Positions 7,574-15,914 of a DNA stretch of 64,000 nucleotides are shown in pieces. The DNA comes from Geobacter sp. UBA6151 (GTDB taxonomy: Bacteria; Desulfobacterota; Desulfuromonadia; Geobacterales; Pseudopelobacteraceae). Made by a program: the position numbers and the translations under genes. The notes under the pieces are model-generated. The model ran no database searches. It was given only the letters and a program-made list of their open reading frames with translations, and was not told the DNA's origin. Every line of letters starts with the position of its first letter. Position 1 is the first letter of the stretch. The stretch spans positions 3,402-67,401 of the forward strand of contig DIUT01000033.1 in the NCBI GenBank assembly GCA_002423105.1, in the 5' to 3' direction.

Positions 7574-9763
7574 ATGTCCGCGCCCTTAAGCGTCATCTTC
7601 ATCTGGCACATGCACCAGCCTTATTACAAGGACCCGGTGAAGAACGAGTACGTCCTGCCCTGGACGTATCTCCATGCCATCAAGGACTACTTCGACATGC
7701 CGGCCATCGTGGAAGACACGCCGGGGGCGCGGGCGGTGTTCAATCTGGTGCCGTCGCTGGTGGAACAGCTGCTTGATTACGCGGCAGGTACGGCGGTGGA
7801 CCCGTTTCTGATCAAAGGGCAGATGAATCCTGCGGATATGACGCAGGATGACCGGGTCTTCCTGCTGGAAAACTTCTTTTCCGCCAACCGGCAGCAGATG
7901 ATCGAACCCCACCGGCGCTATCTGGAACTGTTGTACATGGCCGGTGAAGGCAGGGCGGGAAGCGCCAGGGAGCGGGCGCGGCACTTCAGTAACCAGGATT
8001 TGCAGGATTTGCAAGTCTGCTTCTTCCTGGCCTGGACCGGCGAGGCGGCACGGCGGCGCTTCCCGGAGTTCCGGGAGTTGCTGGCCAAGGGCAGCAACTA
8101 CACCGCCGAGGATCGCGAACTGTTGTTTGCTACGCAGGCACGGCTGTTGAAACAGATCATCCCCCTCTATAAAAAGCTGCACGAGTCCGGGCAGATTGAG
8201 TTGTCGGTGACGCCGTACTACCATCCGATCCTGCCCCTGCTCTGTGACACCCAGATTGCACGGGAAGCCATGCCGCGGGTCAACCTCCCCCAGGAGCGGT
8301 TCCGGCACCCTGCGGATGCCAGGGCACAGATCAAGCGCGGACTTGCCTATTTCAAAGAGGTTTTCGGGGTTGAGCCGAAAGGAATGTGGCCTTCGGAAGG
8401 GTCGGTAAGCGACGAGGCCCTGGCGATTATCGCCGAGTGCGGGTTGCAGTGGGTGGCAACTGACGAAGAGGTGCTGGCCCACTCCCTTGAAGGAGGACTG
8501 GGCCACCACAAGCAGCAGTTGTACCGTCCCTGGACCTTTGCCGCGCCTGGTGGCGATCTGGGAATTTTTTTCCGGGATCATCAACTGTCGGACCTGATCG
8601 GTTTTACTTACAGCCAGTGGGACGCGCTGCGGGCCATGGCCGATTTTACCGGTCGACTGCGGCAGGTGCGTCAGCACGGGGGAGGCGGCGAGTGCGTGGT
8701 GCCGGTGATTCTGGATGGGGAAAACGCCTGGGAATATTATCCCGGCAATGCCTATGAATTCCTCTCCAAGCTGTATGCCGGCATTGCCGGAGCGCAGGAT
8801 ATGCGCCTGATCACCTGTAGCGAAGCATTGCAACAAACCTCCCATGCCGGACGGCTGCACCGGATTCACCCCGGTTCCTGGATTAACGCCAATTACGGTA
8901 TCTGGATCGGTCATCCTGAAGAAAATCTGGCCTGGGACCTGTTGGCCCGCGCCCGTCAGACCCTTGAACAGCGCCATCCCCAGGCTGCGGAGTTATTGGC
9001 CGGTGCCGGAGAGGCTGGCAATGAACAGGCCCGGCTGCTCTGCACGTCGCTCTACGCAGCCGAGGGCAGCGACTGGTTCTGGTGGTTCGGTGATGACCAT
9101 TTTTCACCGCACAGCGACCGCTTCGACTACCTGTTCCGGCGTCATCTCACCAACCTGTACAACGTGCTGGGGGTTGATCCTCCCCGGGAGCTGCTGGAGC
9201 CGATCAAGAAAAAAAGCCCTGCTGGACTGGTGCGGGAGCCTGCCGGATTCATCGAGCCGGATATCAATGGCAGAGTCGGCGACTACTTCGAATGGCTGGC
9301 TGCCGGACTGTTCGACCTGACCCGTCAAGGATCGGCCATGCATTCGTCGGATCGAATGCTGCAAGGATTTTACTGGGGATATAATCGCGAATTCCTCTAT
9401 TGCAGGATCGACGGCATTCAGGAACTGGGCCGTCTGTTGAAGGAAATGGATATCCTGGCTCTGCACCTGATTTCCGACCGGGAGTACCGCTTGCCGATGC
9501 AGCGGGGCGGCAGGGAAGGACTGTTGCTGGCAAAAGAGTCGGGAAACTGGGTGCCCACCAATATCTGCTGTCGTTGGGCAATTGAGCGTACGGCAGAGCT
9601 TGCCTTACCCCTTGCCGGTTTGAATCTCATACCGGGGGTCAAATTGTTTGTCAGTATCACCCTGACCAGGGACAACGAGGAAATAGGCCGTTGGCCCAGT
9701 GATGCGCCACTGATGCTCAATTATGAAGGGGCTGATCTTGAAGCAAATGATTGGCTCATTTAA
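7574..9763 (+). CDS. Glycoside hydrolase family 57 protein
   Basis: Cytoplasmic enzyme of 729 residues with no signal peptide. GH57 signatures are the N-terminal IWHMHQPYY, the nucleophile region GMWPSEGSVSDE (Glu275) and the acid region ILDGENAWEYY (Asp381). GH57 includes alpha-amylases, 4-alpha-glucanotransferases and branching enzymes. The exact specificity is not decided by these motifs. The C-terminal ~250 residues form the extra domain common in this subfamily. The start lies 5 nt after the upstream nucleotidyltransferase stop, and a GalT-like gene follows 34 nt downstream. The set probably works on glycogen-like alpha-glucans and sugar phosphates. Confidence 0.92.
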   Translation: MSAPLSVIFIWHMHQPYYKDPVKNEYVLPWTYLHAIKDYFDMPAIVEDTPGARAVFNLVPSLVEQLLDYAAGTAVDPFLIKGQMNPADMTQDDRVFLLENFFSANRQQMIEPHRRYLELLYMAGEGRAGSARERARHFSNQDLQDLQVCFFLAWTGEAARRRFPEFRELLAKGSNYTAEDRELLFATQARLLKQIIPLYKKLHESGQIELSVTPYYHPILPLLCDTQIAREAMPRVNLPQERFRHPADARAQIKRGLAYFKEVFGVEPKGMWPSEGSVSDEALAIIAECGLQWVATDEEVLAHSLEGGLGHHKQQLYRPWTFAAPGGDLGIFFRDHQLSDLIGFTYSQWDALRAMADFTGRLRQVRQHGGGGECVVPVILDGENAWEYYPGNAYEFLSKLYAGIAGAQDMRLITCSEALQQTSHAGRLHRIHPGSWINANYGIWIGHPEENLAWDLLARARQTLEQRHPQAAELLAGAGEAGNEQARLLCTSLYAAEGSDWFWWFGDDHFSPHSDRFDYLFRRHLTNLYNVLGVDPPRELLEPIKKKSPAGLVREPAGFIEPDINGRVGDYFEWLAAGLFDLTRQGSAMHSSDRMLQGFYWGYNREFLYCRIDGIQELGRLLKEMDILALHLISDREYRLPMQRGGREGLLLAKESGNWVPTNICCRWAIERTAELALPLAGLNLIPGVKLFVSITLTRDNEEIGRWPSDAPLMLNYEGADLEANDWLI

Positions 9764-9797
9764 CCCTGTGGGCGGGTTGCAATTTTGAGGAGACTGT

Positions 9798-10826
9798 ATG
9801 TCTGAACTACGCTGGGATCCCTTAAAGCTGTACTGGGTCATCATAGCCACGGAACGGGGACGGCGTCCGCGAGACTTTCATGTGGAGCCTGTTCCGCTGC
9901 CGTCCACTGCCTGCCCCTTCTGTTATGGCAATGAGGATAAGACGCCGCCGGAGATTTTTGCCATCCGGCCCAGCGGTCTGCCCAATGCCCCAAACTGGAA
10001 GGTGCGGGTAATTCCCAACAAGTACCCGGCGTTGCGGGTGGAAGGTGAGCTGGAAAACCGCGGATATGGGCCTTATGATGTGATGAACGGCATCGGTGCC
10101 CACGAGGTGATCATCGAGACACCGGATCACGACTTGTCGCTGGCTGATCTGCCACCGGATGACATAACCGATGTCCTGATCGCCTGGCGTACCCGCATAC
10201 TGGATCTGCGGCGGGATTTCCGCTTTCGCTACATGATTCTCTTTAAAAACCATGGCGCACGGGCTGGAGCTTCCCTGGCCCACTCCCACAGCCAGTTGAT
10301 TGCTGTGCCGCTGCTGCCGCCGGTAGCGGCAACCGAGCTCAAGGTGTGCAGAAATCATTACGCTGCCAAGGAGCGCTGCCTGTTCTGTGATCTGCTGGCC
10401 TTTGAACTGAAAGAAGGAACCAGGGTGGTCCGCGAATTTTCCAACTTCGTCACCCTGGCCCCCTATGCTGCCAGCTTCCCCTTTGAGTTGCGCCTGTATC
10501 CGAAACGCCATGCCCATGACTTCGCCCTGATGAATGACGCCCAATTGGCCGAACTTGCGGTGGCGCTGAAGGATATGTTGATGCGGATCAAGGTGGTGCT
10601 GAAAGATGCCCCCTACAATTTCATCCTGCACACCTGCCCTCCCATGCACCGCCGTCCCGGTAAACCAACGCTCTGGAGCTCGCTGGAATACGATTATCAC
10701 TGGCACATCGAACTGGTGCCGCGCCTTACCTCAATTGCCGGCTTTGAATGGGGCACCGGCTTTTTTATCAATCCCACCTCGCCGGAAGACGCGGCCCGGT
10801 TTTTGCGGGAAGCCGTTGTTTCGTGA
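9798..10826 (+). CDS. Galactose-1-phosphate uridylyltransferase-like (HIT superfamily)
   Basis: Protein of 342 residues from the GalT branch of HIT nucleotidyltransferases. It has two metal-ligand pairs (CPFC near residue 36 and CLFC near 194) and the active-site HxHxQ as HSHSQ at 162-166, where His164 would carry the uridylyl group. A C-terminal YHWHIELVPR matches the second HIT half. Related Geobacter-type proteins may use ADP-glucose or UDP-sugars rather than galactose, so the substrate is left open. AGGAG precedes the start. Its stop overlaps the GTG start of the next gene (GTGA). Confidence 0.9.
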   Translation: MSELRWDPLKLYWVIIATERGRRPRDFHVEPVPLPSTACPFCYGNEDKTPPEIFAIRPSGLPNAPNWKVRVIPNKYPALRVEGELENRGYGPYDVMNGIGAHEVIIETPDHDLSLADLPPDDITDVLIAWRTRILDLRRDFRFRYMILFKNHGARAGASLAHSHSQLIAVPLLPPVAATELKVCRNHYAAKERCLFCDLLAFELKEGTRVVREFSNFVTLAPYAASFPFELRLYPKRHAHDFALMNDAQLAELAVALKDMLMRIKVVLKDAPYNFILHTCPPMHRRPGKPTLWSSLEYDYHWHIELVPRLTSIAGFEWGTGFFINPTSPEDAARFLREAVVS

Positions 10827-11686
10827 TCCGCCCAGGACTGCAACAAACCCTGGACAACCTGTACGCAGGCCGCTCACAACACCATCTGGCCAACGATCCG
10901 CTTTCTTTCTGTCATCGCTTTAACGATCCTGCCGACCAGGAAATCGCGGCCCTGATCGCCTCCTGCTTCGCCTATGGCGCGGTCAGCGTCATCAAAGGCA
11001 GCCTGGAAAAAATCTTCCGAGAGATAGGCCCGTCGCCCCGCCGCTATGTGGAGCAGTTCGATCCGCAGCAGGGTCTCGCGCTTTTTTCAAGCTTCAAACA
11101 CCGCTTCAACAACGGTCGCGATCTGGCGGCTCTGTTCTGGGCCATGCAACGGATGATCGTTGAAGCCGACAGTATTGAGACGTTTTTTCTGCGTTTTCAC
11201 GAATCATCCGCACCAACGGTGGAAAAAGGGCTGACCGGTTTTGCCGCTGCCATCCTGGCCTTTGATTATGCTCCGGTTTTTGGAGCCGGAGGGCTGCCGG
11301 AAAAAGCGTCGTTTCGCTTTCTGTTTCCCTCTCCGGCGGCAGGCAGCGCCTGCAAACGGCTGTGTATGTTCCTGCGCTGGCTGGTTCGTCCCGCTGACGG
11401 CATTGATCTGGGGCTCTGGCAGAAGGTGCGTCCTGATCAGCTGATTATCCCGGTGGATCGGCATATCGAGCGGATCGGCCAGCTCCTTGGGCTGACCGGA
11501 CGCCGGATTCCCGACTGGCGCATGGCCTGCGAACTGACGGCATCGCTTCGTAAATTTGATCCGGACGATCCGGTGAAATATGATTTTGCGCTCTGTCATC
11601 TGGGCATATCGGAGGGATGCAACGGCCTTAGCAAACCTGCCTGTGCCTCCTGCATGGTTCAGGGATACTGTGCCGCAGACAACTGA
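10823..11686 (+). CDS. TIGR02757 family protein (DUF2400)
   Basis: Protein of 287 residues of unknown function. Start chosen at GTG 10823, which overlaps the GalT-like stop by 4 nt; the frame is open further upstream but only inside the previous gene. Recognisable family features are RFNDPADQEIAALIASCFAYG near the N-terminus and DLGLWQKVRPDQLIIPVDRHIERIGQLLG, where a helix-hairpin-helix DNA-glycosylase-like fold has been suggested for the family. Four clustered Cys at the end (EGCNGLSKPACASCMVQGYC) resemble the iron-sulfur or zinc loop of endonuclease III relatives. A nucleic-acid role is therefore plausible but unproven. Confidence 0.82.
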   Translation: MIRPGLQQTLDNLYAGRSQHHLANDPLSFCHRFNDPADQEIAALIASCFAYGAVSVIKGSLEKIFREIGPSPRRYVEQFDPQQGLALFSSFKHRFNNGRDLAALFWAMQRMIVEADSIETFFLRFHESSAPTVEKGLTGFAAAILAFDYAPVFGAGGLPEKASFRFLFPSPAAGSACKRLCMFLRWLVRPADGIDLGLWQKVRPDQLIIPVDRHIERIGQLLGLTGRRIPDWRMACELTASLRKFDPDDPVKYDFALCHLGISEGCNGLSKPACASCMVQGYCAADN

Positions 11687-11687
11687 A

Positions 11688-11716
11688 TTGACAGCATAGG
11701 GACTTTCTGATACAAA
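11688..11716 (+). promoter_or_regulatory. Sigma70-type promoter for the DUF3426 gene
   Basis: A perfect -35 TTGACA (11688-11693) and a -10 TACAAA (11711-11716) are separated by 17 nt. Transcription would start near 11723, giving a leader of about 47 nt before the ATG at 11770. Confidence 0.6.
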
Positions 11717-11769
11717 ATCGCAGGTTTGCACGGATCAACAGGCAGGCACTACCCGAGCGGGAGTTGACG

Positions 11770-13041
11770 ATGATCGTTCAATGTGAACAATGCCGGACAA
11801 AATTCAGGCTTGATGACGGGAAGGTATCTGACCGTGGCGTCAAGGTCCGTTGTGCAAAGTGCCGTCATGTTTTCACTGTGCGCAAGCCGGAAATTGCGCT
11901 GCAATCTGCTGCAATGCCGGAATCTGTTGCAGCGACCGCGGAGATGCCGGCGGTTGATGATGTCTGGGCTCCTGCTCTGGAAGCAGCCGATGCAACCGTG
12001 CGGATGACCACAGCTCCTGCACCGGAGCCGGTGCAGGAGGATGATCTGCGTGAACCGGGGATGGTCTTTGATTTTGGCGCCCCCCCGCTTGACAGCGCGG
12101 TTTCCGCTGCTGACGCTTTTGATCCCGGCCAGACCGACGCCGCGGCAGGCGGCGATGTTGATTTCGCTGATCTTTCCTTTACGGCTGAATCTGCTGCAAT
12201 TCCGGCAGCGGTATCTGACGTTGGTGAGATGACCATGGTCATGCCTCCCCAAAAGCAGGATACGGATATTTCAGCAGTATTTGCTACAGCTCCGCCAGTT
12301 GCCGAGGACAACTTCAATCTTGGCGATATTGATTTCGGAACAGGGACGCCTGCCGCCCCCGAGAGACAACCTGATGCCGTTGCTGAAACTCCGACGCCGG
12401 AAGCAGCCGTACCTTCTGCTCCGCCTGTCCCTGACATATCTTTTGATGCTCCTGAGCTAAAGGAGGAGCAGCAGGAAGCGCCACCGCTTTCCATCTCCTC
12501 GCGCCACCGCCAGAGTCCGCTCCTGTCAATTCTGGTGACCATCCTTGGTGTACTGGTTCTTGGCGTAGCCGGATTTACGGTCTATAACCATTTGAGCGAC
12601 GATCCTGGCGCCTTCAAGCTGTTTGAAAAACCGCGTGTTCCGGTTGAAGAGGGCAGGATTACGGTGCGTAAGATCAGCGCCACCTATCTTGAGCAGGCTG
12701 TTGCCGGTGAACTGCTGGTGATCAGCGGTGAGGCGGTCAATAATTTCACCAAAACCCGTGCAGCCTTGCAACTGAAAGGCATGGTCTTCGGCGGCGATGG
12801 CGGCGTGCTGATCAGCAAGGTTGCCTACGCCGGTAATACGCTGACCCATGAGCAGTTGCTCACCATGCCGCTGGACAAGATTGAGGCGGCCATGAACAAC
12901 CAGTTCGGTGACTCGCTGATCAACCTTGAGGTGCAACCGGGTAAAGCCATCCCCTTTATCATCGTGATTGTCAATCCGCCCAAGGAAGGCCGCGAGTTCG
13001 GGGTTGAGGCGGCCGGTTCCACCGTGGCCGCCAGCAAATAG
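11770..13041 (+). CDS. Zinc-ribbon (MJ0042) and DUF3426 membrane protein
   Basis: Protein of 423 residues. The first ~40 residues are an MJ0042-type zinc ribbon (CEQC and CAKC pairs). Residues ~45-240 are low-complexity, rich in Ala, Pro, Asp and Glu. One membrane segment (SPLLSILVTILGVLVLGVAGFTV) lies near residue 260, and a C-terminal DUF3426 domain would be outside the cytoplasm (LLVISGEAVNNFTKTRAALQLKG). Proteins of this layout are common in delta-proteobacteria but have no firm function. The start at ATG 11770 has GGGAG upstream; a TTG two codons earlier is less likely. A hairpin terminator follows. Confidence 0.85.
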   Translation: MIVQCEQCRTKFRLDDGKVSDRGVKVRCAKCRHVFTVRKPEIALQSAAMPESVAATAEMPAVDDVWAPALEAADATVRMTTAPAPEPVQEDDLREPGMVFDFGAPPLDSAVSAADAFDPGQTDAAAGGDVDFADLSFTAESAAIPAAVSDVGEMTMVMPPQKQDTDISAVFATAPPVAEDNFNLGDIDFGTGTPAAPERQPDAVAETPTPEAAVPSAPPVPDISFDAPELKEEQQEAPPLSISSRHRQSPLLSILVTILGVLVLGVAGFTVYNHLSDDPGAFKLFEKPRVPVEEGRITVRKISATYLEQAVAGELLVISGEAVNNFTKTRAALQLKGMVFGGDGGVLISKVAYAGNTLTHEQLLTMPLDKIEAAMNNQFGDSLINLEVQPGKAIPFIIVIVNPPKEGREFGVEAAGSTVAASK

Positions 13042-13064
13042 CCAGTTGCAGCAGGTACGTAAAA

Positions 13065-13093
13065 AGGGCTGCCCTCTGTTGTGGGGCAGCCCT
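13065..13093 (+). terminator. Hairpin terminator after the DUF3426 gene
   Basis: Perfect 10-bp stem (AGGGCTGCCC / GGGCAGCCCT) with a 9-nt loop, preceded by AAAA and followed by ATTGTTT. The T-tract is short, so termination strength is uncertain. On the other strand the 5-A run could serve as a U-tract for the convergent FKBP gene. Confidence 0.7.
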
Positions 13094-13100
13094 ATTGTTT

Positions 13101-13155
13101 GGTGGCCCATGAGACTCGCCACGGATTGGGCGACCACAAGGGATCGCCCCTACGT
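13101..13155. repeat. GTAGGGGCGA-type intergenic palindromic repeat
   Basis: Read on the minus strand, GTAGGGGCGATCCCTTGTGG is followed by TCGCCC. The arms GGGCGA and TCGCCC fold around a short loop. A related unit starting GTAGGGGCG occurs at about 56113. Such units are widespread dispersed REP-like elements. It sits between convergent genes. Confidence 0.55.
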
Positions 13156-13163
13156 TTTTAGGT

Positions 13164-13658
13164 TTACGCTACAATTTCCACCAGTTTGATATCGAAGGCC
13201 AAATCGCGTCCGGCCAGCGGATGGTTGGCGTCCAGGGTAACGGTGGTCTCGGTTACCTCGGTGATCAGCACCGGCATTGAGGAGCCATCCTGCAAGACCA
13301 CTTCCAACTGCTGGCCCTCAATCGGCTCAATGTCGCTCCCCATTTCCGAACGTTCAATGACCGCTACCATCTGCTCGTGGTGGGGGCCGTAGGCCTCATC
13401 GGCAGGAATTTTCACATTGACGCTTTCTCCCACCGACAGTCCAATAACCGCATTTTCAAAGCCGGGGATCACGTTTCCTTCGCCGATGACAAACTCAAGG
13501 GGTTCTGAGCCGCAATCAGCTGTGGAACTGCATCCGGAACTGCTGCAGCCGCAGCCTCCGGCTTGCTCGGTCGTTTCTGATGAATCAAAGACCGTTCCGT
13601 CTTCAAGGGTGCCGGTATAATGTACCCGGACAGTATTGCCCTGTTGTGCCTGTGCCAT
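13164..13658 (-). CDS. FKBP-type peptidyl-prolyl isomerase, SlyD-like, with Cys-rich insertion
   Basis: Cytoplasmic prolyl isomerase/chaperone of 164 residues. The FKBP start (VRVHYTGTLEDGTVFDSS), the core (PLEFVIGEGNVIPGFENAVIG) and a SlyD-type insert-in-flap domain (YGPHHEQMVAVI...EGQQLEVVLQDG) are clear. The unusual part is a Cys/Ser/Gly insert at about 33-50, between FDSSETTEQ and the PLEF strand, with five Cys residues (CGC, C and C). SlyD proteins usually carry a metal-binding tail at the C-terminus, but this one ends right after the FKBP strand (DIKLVEIVA). The insert could bind metal (inference). A GGA site lies 10 nt before the ATG. Confidence 0.9.
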   Translation of the reverse strand: MAQAQQGNTVRVHYTGTLEDGTVFDSSETTEQAGGCGCSSSGCSSTADCGSEPLEFVIGEGNVIPGFENAVIGLSVGESVNVKIPADEAYGPHHEQMVAVIERSEMGSDIEPIEGQQLEVVLQDGSSMPVLITEVTETTVTLDANHPLAGRDLAFDIKLVEIVA

Positions 13659-13711
13659 AGATCATGTCCTTTCACGACAAAATACCCCCGCCTTTCACGA
13701 CGGGGGAATGA

Positions 13712-14017
13712 TTAGAAAACTTCCAGCAGCGCTGCGACTGTCGCTGCTGTCCCTCCCGCAACTCGCAATCGTTTGTGGCGGGAGGCTTCACCGGAGACGA
13801 TGGTGACAGCTGATTTTGGTACTTTGAACAACTTGGAGAAAAACGAGCGGCACTCTTCATTGGCGGCGCCATCAACCGGCGGAGCGGCAAGCCGCAGTTT
13901 CAATGCTCCATCGTGTATCCCGCAGATCTGGCTTTTAGATGCTCTGGGTTGCACATAAATCCGCAGCAGCAGGGCATCATCCTCCTGCTGCCAGGGAAGC
14001 TGCTCAGGATTGGCCAT
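13712..14017 (-). CDS. DUF167 / YggU family protein
   Basis: Small protein of 101 residues. The family core is clear: LRIYVQPRASKSQICGIHDGALKLRLAAPPVDGAANEE, then the SAVTIVSGEASRHKRLRV helix-strand region. YggU proteins have a known fold but no assigned activity. The start overlaps the end of the DivIVA gene by 14 nt. The order YggT-DivIVA-YggU on the minus strand is a common conserved cluster near cell-division genes. Confidence 0.9.
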   Translation of the reverse strand: MANPEQLPWQQEDDALLLRIYVQPRASKSQICGIHDGALKLRLAAPPVDGAANEECRSFFSKLFKVPKSAVTIVSGEASRHKRLRVAGGTAATVAALLEVF

Positions 14018-14459
14018 TGTTGCTGCTAATCATCCGTGCATAGTTATCCAGAAGGGCTTTCAGTTCGGTCTCGAACTGAACCCGCTGCCGACGTATTTCC
14101 TGAACCCTGGTTTGCAACTCCGCCACCTGCCGTTCTGCATCATCCACCAGACGGCGGGCCTGCAATTGGGCCTCGGCGACGATCAGCTCTGACTCCTTCT
14201 GGGCATTGGCTTTCATCTCTTCCGTAATCCGCTGGGCGGCCAGCATGGTTTCCCGCAGATCCTTTTCCCGGCCGGTCATCTCATCCAGTTCGCGAGCCTG
14301 GCGGTTCGCCTGCTCCTTCAGTTCGCCATTTTCACGAATCAGCCCTTCCATCTCCTGGGCTACTGCCTGGAGGAAGGCGTCTACATCATTGGGATCAAGG
14401 CCGCCCAGCATCTTGCCTTTAAACTGCTGCTGCTGAATGTCAAGTGGTGTGATCTTCAT
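14004..14459 (-). CDS. DivIVA-domain protein
   Basis: Coiled-coil protein of 151 residues. The N-terminus MKITPLDIQQQQFKGKMLGGLDPNDVDAFLQAVAQ is the membrane-curvature-binding DivIVA segment, followed by a long heptad-rich coiled coil to about residue 145. DivIVA proteins mark poles or septa in Gram-positives. In delta-proteobacteria the role is less known. It lies 2 nt from the yggT stop, so the three genes yggT, divIVA-like and yggU probably form one transcript. Confidence 0.88.
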   Translation of the reverse strand: MKITPLDIQQQQFKGKMLGGLDPNDVDAFLQAVAQEMEGLIRENGELKEQANRQARELDEMTGREKDLRETMLAAQRITEEMKANAQKESELIVAEAQLQARRLVDDAERQVAELQTRVQEIRRQRVQFETELKALLDNYARMISSNNGQS

Positions 14460-14461
14460 CG

Positions 14462-14788
14462 TTATCCCTTCAGCTTGAGAAGCATACTGTAATTGATCAG
14501 GTACTGGTACATGGTGTCCAGAACCACGATCTGCACCACATAGATGGCGGCAAAGGCCACCAGCGGCGACAGATCAACGGGGCCGAAGGCTGGCATATGG
14601 CGTCTGATTCTGCTCAACACCGGTTCGGTAACCCGGTACAGAAAGTTGACGATCGGATTGTACGGGTCCGGGTTTACCCAGGAAATCAGCACGGAGGCGA
14701 TCAGGATATACTTGTAGATTGTCAGCAGTCCGCCGGTCAGTTCGACAATCTTGGCCAGGGCGTACAGTATGTTGGCGAAAAGGATCAT
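14462..14788 (-). CDS. YggT family membrane protein
   Basis: Integral membrane protein of 108 residues with two hydrophobic regions: one at the N-terminus (ILFANILYALAKIVELTGGLL) and one near residues 70-90 (LSPLVAFAAIYVVQIVVL). The motif YKYILIASVLISWVNPDPYNPIVNFLYRVTEPVL is the YggT signature. The start at 14788 is supported by an AAGGAGGT site 10 nt upstream; the open frame continues 40 codons further but without such a site. Relatives are linked to osmotic tolerance or cell-division factor assembly. Confidence 0.9.
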   Translation of the reverse strand: MILFANILYALAKIVELTGGLLTIYKYILIASVLISWVNPDPYNPIVNFLYRVTEPVLSRIRRHMPAFGPVDLSPLVAFAAIYVVQIVVLDTMYQYLINYSMLLKLKG

Positions 14789-14961
14789 GAACGGTATGAC
14801 CTCCTTATGAGCATAGCGTGATACTATGCCGTAACCCCCTTGAAATGTCAAAAGCTCTTCTGTTGGCGCAGGGTTGAAAACAGCGCTTGTCGAGAAGGGG
14901 TTCAGCAATTATCATGGGTCCCCGAATATGATCAAATGGCGCACCTGAAAGGAGACTGCCA

Positions 14962-15219
14962 GTGAAGATTCGAAAAAAACTGTTTGCCGATTTTGAGTAC
15001 GAAGAGGTGCTGGATACAAAAACCCGTGAACTGATCCGTGTGGGCTGCGCCGTGGCCGTCGGGTGTCCCACCTGACTGAAAAAGCACTTCGCCCTGGCGA
15101 AGGAAGCCGGCGCCGTGAGCGCCGAACTGAAAGAAGCAATGGCCTATGGGGTTATAGCCCCGGCAGGACGGGCCAAGAATTTTGCTCTGGAACTGATGGC
15201 AGAGTTAGAGCATCCCTGA
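14962..15219 (+). CDS. AhpD-like selenoprotein (in-frame UGA = Sec38)
   Basis: Frame of 85 codons starting at GTG 14962 (AGGAG 7 nt upstream) and ending at TGA 15217-15219, interrupted by one TGA at 15073-15075. Reading that TGA as selenocysteine gives the motif C35-P-T-U38-L-K-K-H42, which fits the CxxCxxxH redox site of the AhpD/carboxymuconolactone decarboxylase family with the second Cys replaced by Sec. Downstream codons keep the family look (LAKEAGAVSAELKEAMAYGVI) and good coding character. A 6-bp hairpin follows 11 nt after the UGA. Likely role: small thiol/selenol peroxidase or disulfide redox protein (inference). It overlaps the end of radC (opposite strand) by 15 nt. Confidence 0.85.
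15073..15102 (+). promoter_or_regulatory. Candidate bacterial SECIS hairpin
   Basis: After the UGA (15073-15075) come 11 nt and then a perfect 6-bp stem CUUCGC / GCGAAG (15087-15102) with loop CCUG. The spacing matches characterised bacterial SECIS hairpins. The loop lacks the early G seen in the best-known elements, so the exact fold is uncertain. Confidence 0.55.
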
Positions 15220-15897
15220 TTCCGTAAAACTGAAGTACCTGCCGTCACCGATAATGACATGATCCAACACCCGTATGCCCAGCAGTTCACCGGCCTCTTT
15301 CAGGCGGCGGGTGATGTCGCGGTCTTCCCGGCTGGGCGCAGGATCGCCGGAGGGGTGGTTATGGACAAAAATCACGGCAGCGGCTGATTCACGCACCGCC
15401 GGTGCAAAGACTTCACGGGGATGGACGATGCTTTGGTTGAGGGAACCTTCGGAGATTGTTACCTTGCGGGTGATGCGGTTCTTGCCGTCCAGCAGCAGCA
15501 CCAGAAACAGCTCTTTCTGCCGGTCGCGCAGTTCATGATGAAAGTACTCGAAAACCTGGGATGGCGCGGTGAAGCGGTCCAGCGTAACCAGGGGGCGGGC
15601 TTGAAAACGGGAGGCCAGGGTAAAGGCCGCTTGTAGTGATGCCGCCTTGGCCAGCCCCAACCCTTTTACCTGTTGCAGTTCGTTCAGCTCGGCTTGGGCA
15701 AGGGCACGCAGACTGCCGCCAAAGTTCGTGAGCAGCTCACGCCCCAGGTCAATGGCGCTTGCCTTTCCGGCACCATCGCCGGTACGCAGTATCAGCGCCA
15801 GCAGTTCCGCATCGGACAGGGCAGCCGTGCCCCGTTTCAACAGTTTTTCCCGTGGCCGTTCGTCCTCAGGCCAGTGATTGATCCCGCCACCGCCCAT
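15205..15897 (-). CDS. radC: RadC family JAB/MPN-domain protein
   Basis: Protein of 230 residues, normal length for RadC. The N-terminal helix-hairpin-helix part has RPREKLLKRGTAALSDAELLALILRTG and QQVKGLGLAKAASLQAA. The C-terminal JAB1/MPN metalloprotease-like domain has HPREVFAPAVRE and the metal motif HNHPSGDPAPSREDRD, with two His and an Asp. It was once linked to DNA repair, but that assignment is disputed and its biochemical role is open. Its 3' end overlaps the selenoprotein gene on the other strand. Confidence 0.93.
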   Translation of the reverse strand: MGGGGINHWPEDERPREKLLKRGTAALSDAELLALILRTGDGAGKASAIDLGRELLTNFGGSLRALAQAELNELQQVKGLGLAKAASLQAAFTLASRFQARPLVTLDRFTAPSQVFEYFHHELRDRQKELFLVLLLDGKNRITRKVTISEGSLNQSIVHPREVFAPAVRESAAAVIFVHNHPSGDPAPSREDRDITRRLKEAGELLGIRVLDHVIIGDGRYFSFTESGML

Positions 15898-15914
15898 GAC
15901 TGACCTCCGTCATT

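Noticed and set aside
7586..8977. Long minus-strand open frame (463 codons) opposite the GH57 gene
   Set aside because: The plus strand has clear GH57 motifs. The reverse frame has no signal, ribosome site or family and is a by-product of codon use.
10748..10822. Upstream extension of the TIGR02757 frame inside the GalT-like gene
   Set aside because: It would overlap the GalT-like coding sequence by 79 nt. The GTG at 10823 with a 4-nt overlap fits the operon style better.
15076..15219. Separate small gene starting after the UGA, with the upstream part as an unrelated short frame
   Set aside because: There is no start codon with a ribosome site just after the UGA. The joined frame gives the AhpD redox motif exactly at the UGA, so read-through as Sec is the simpler reading.
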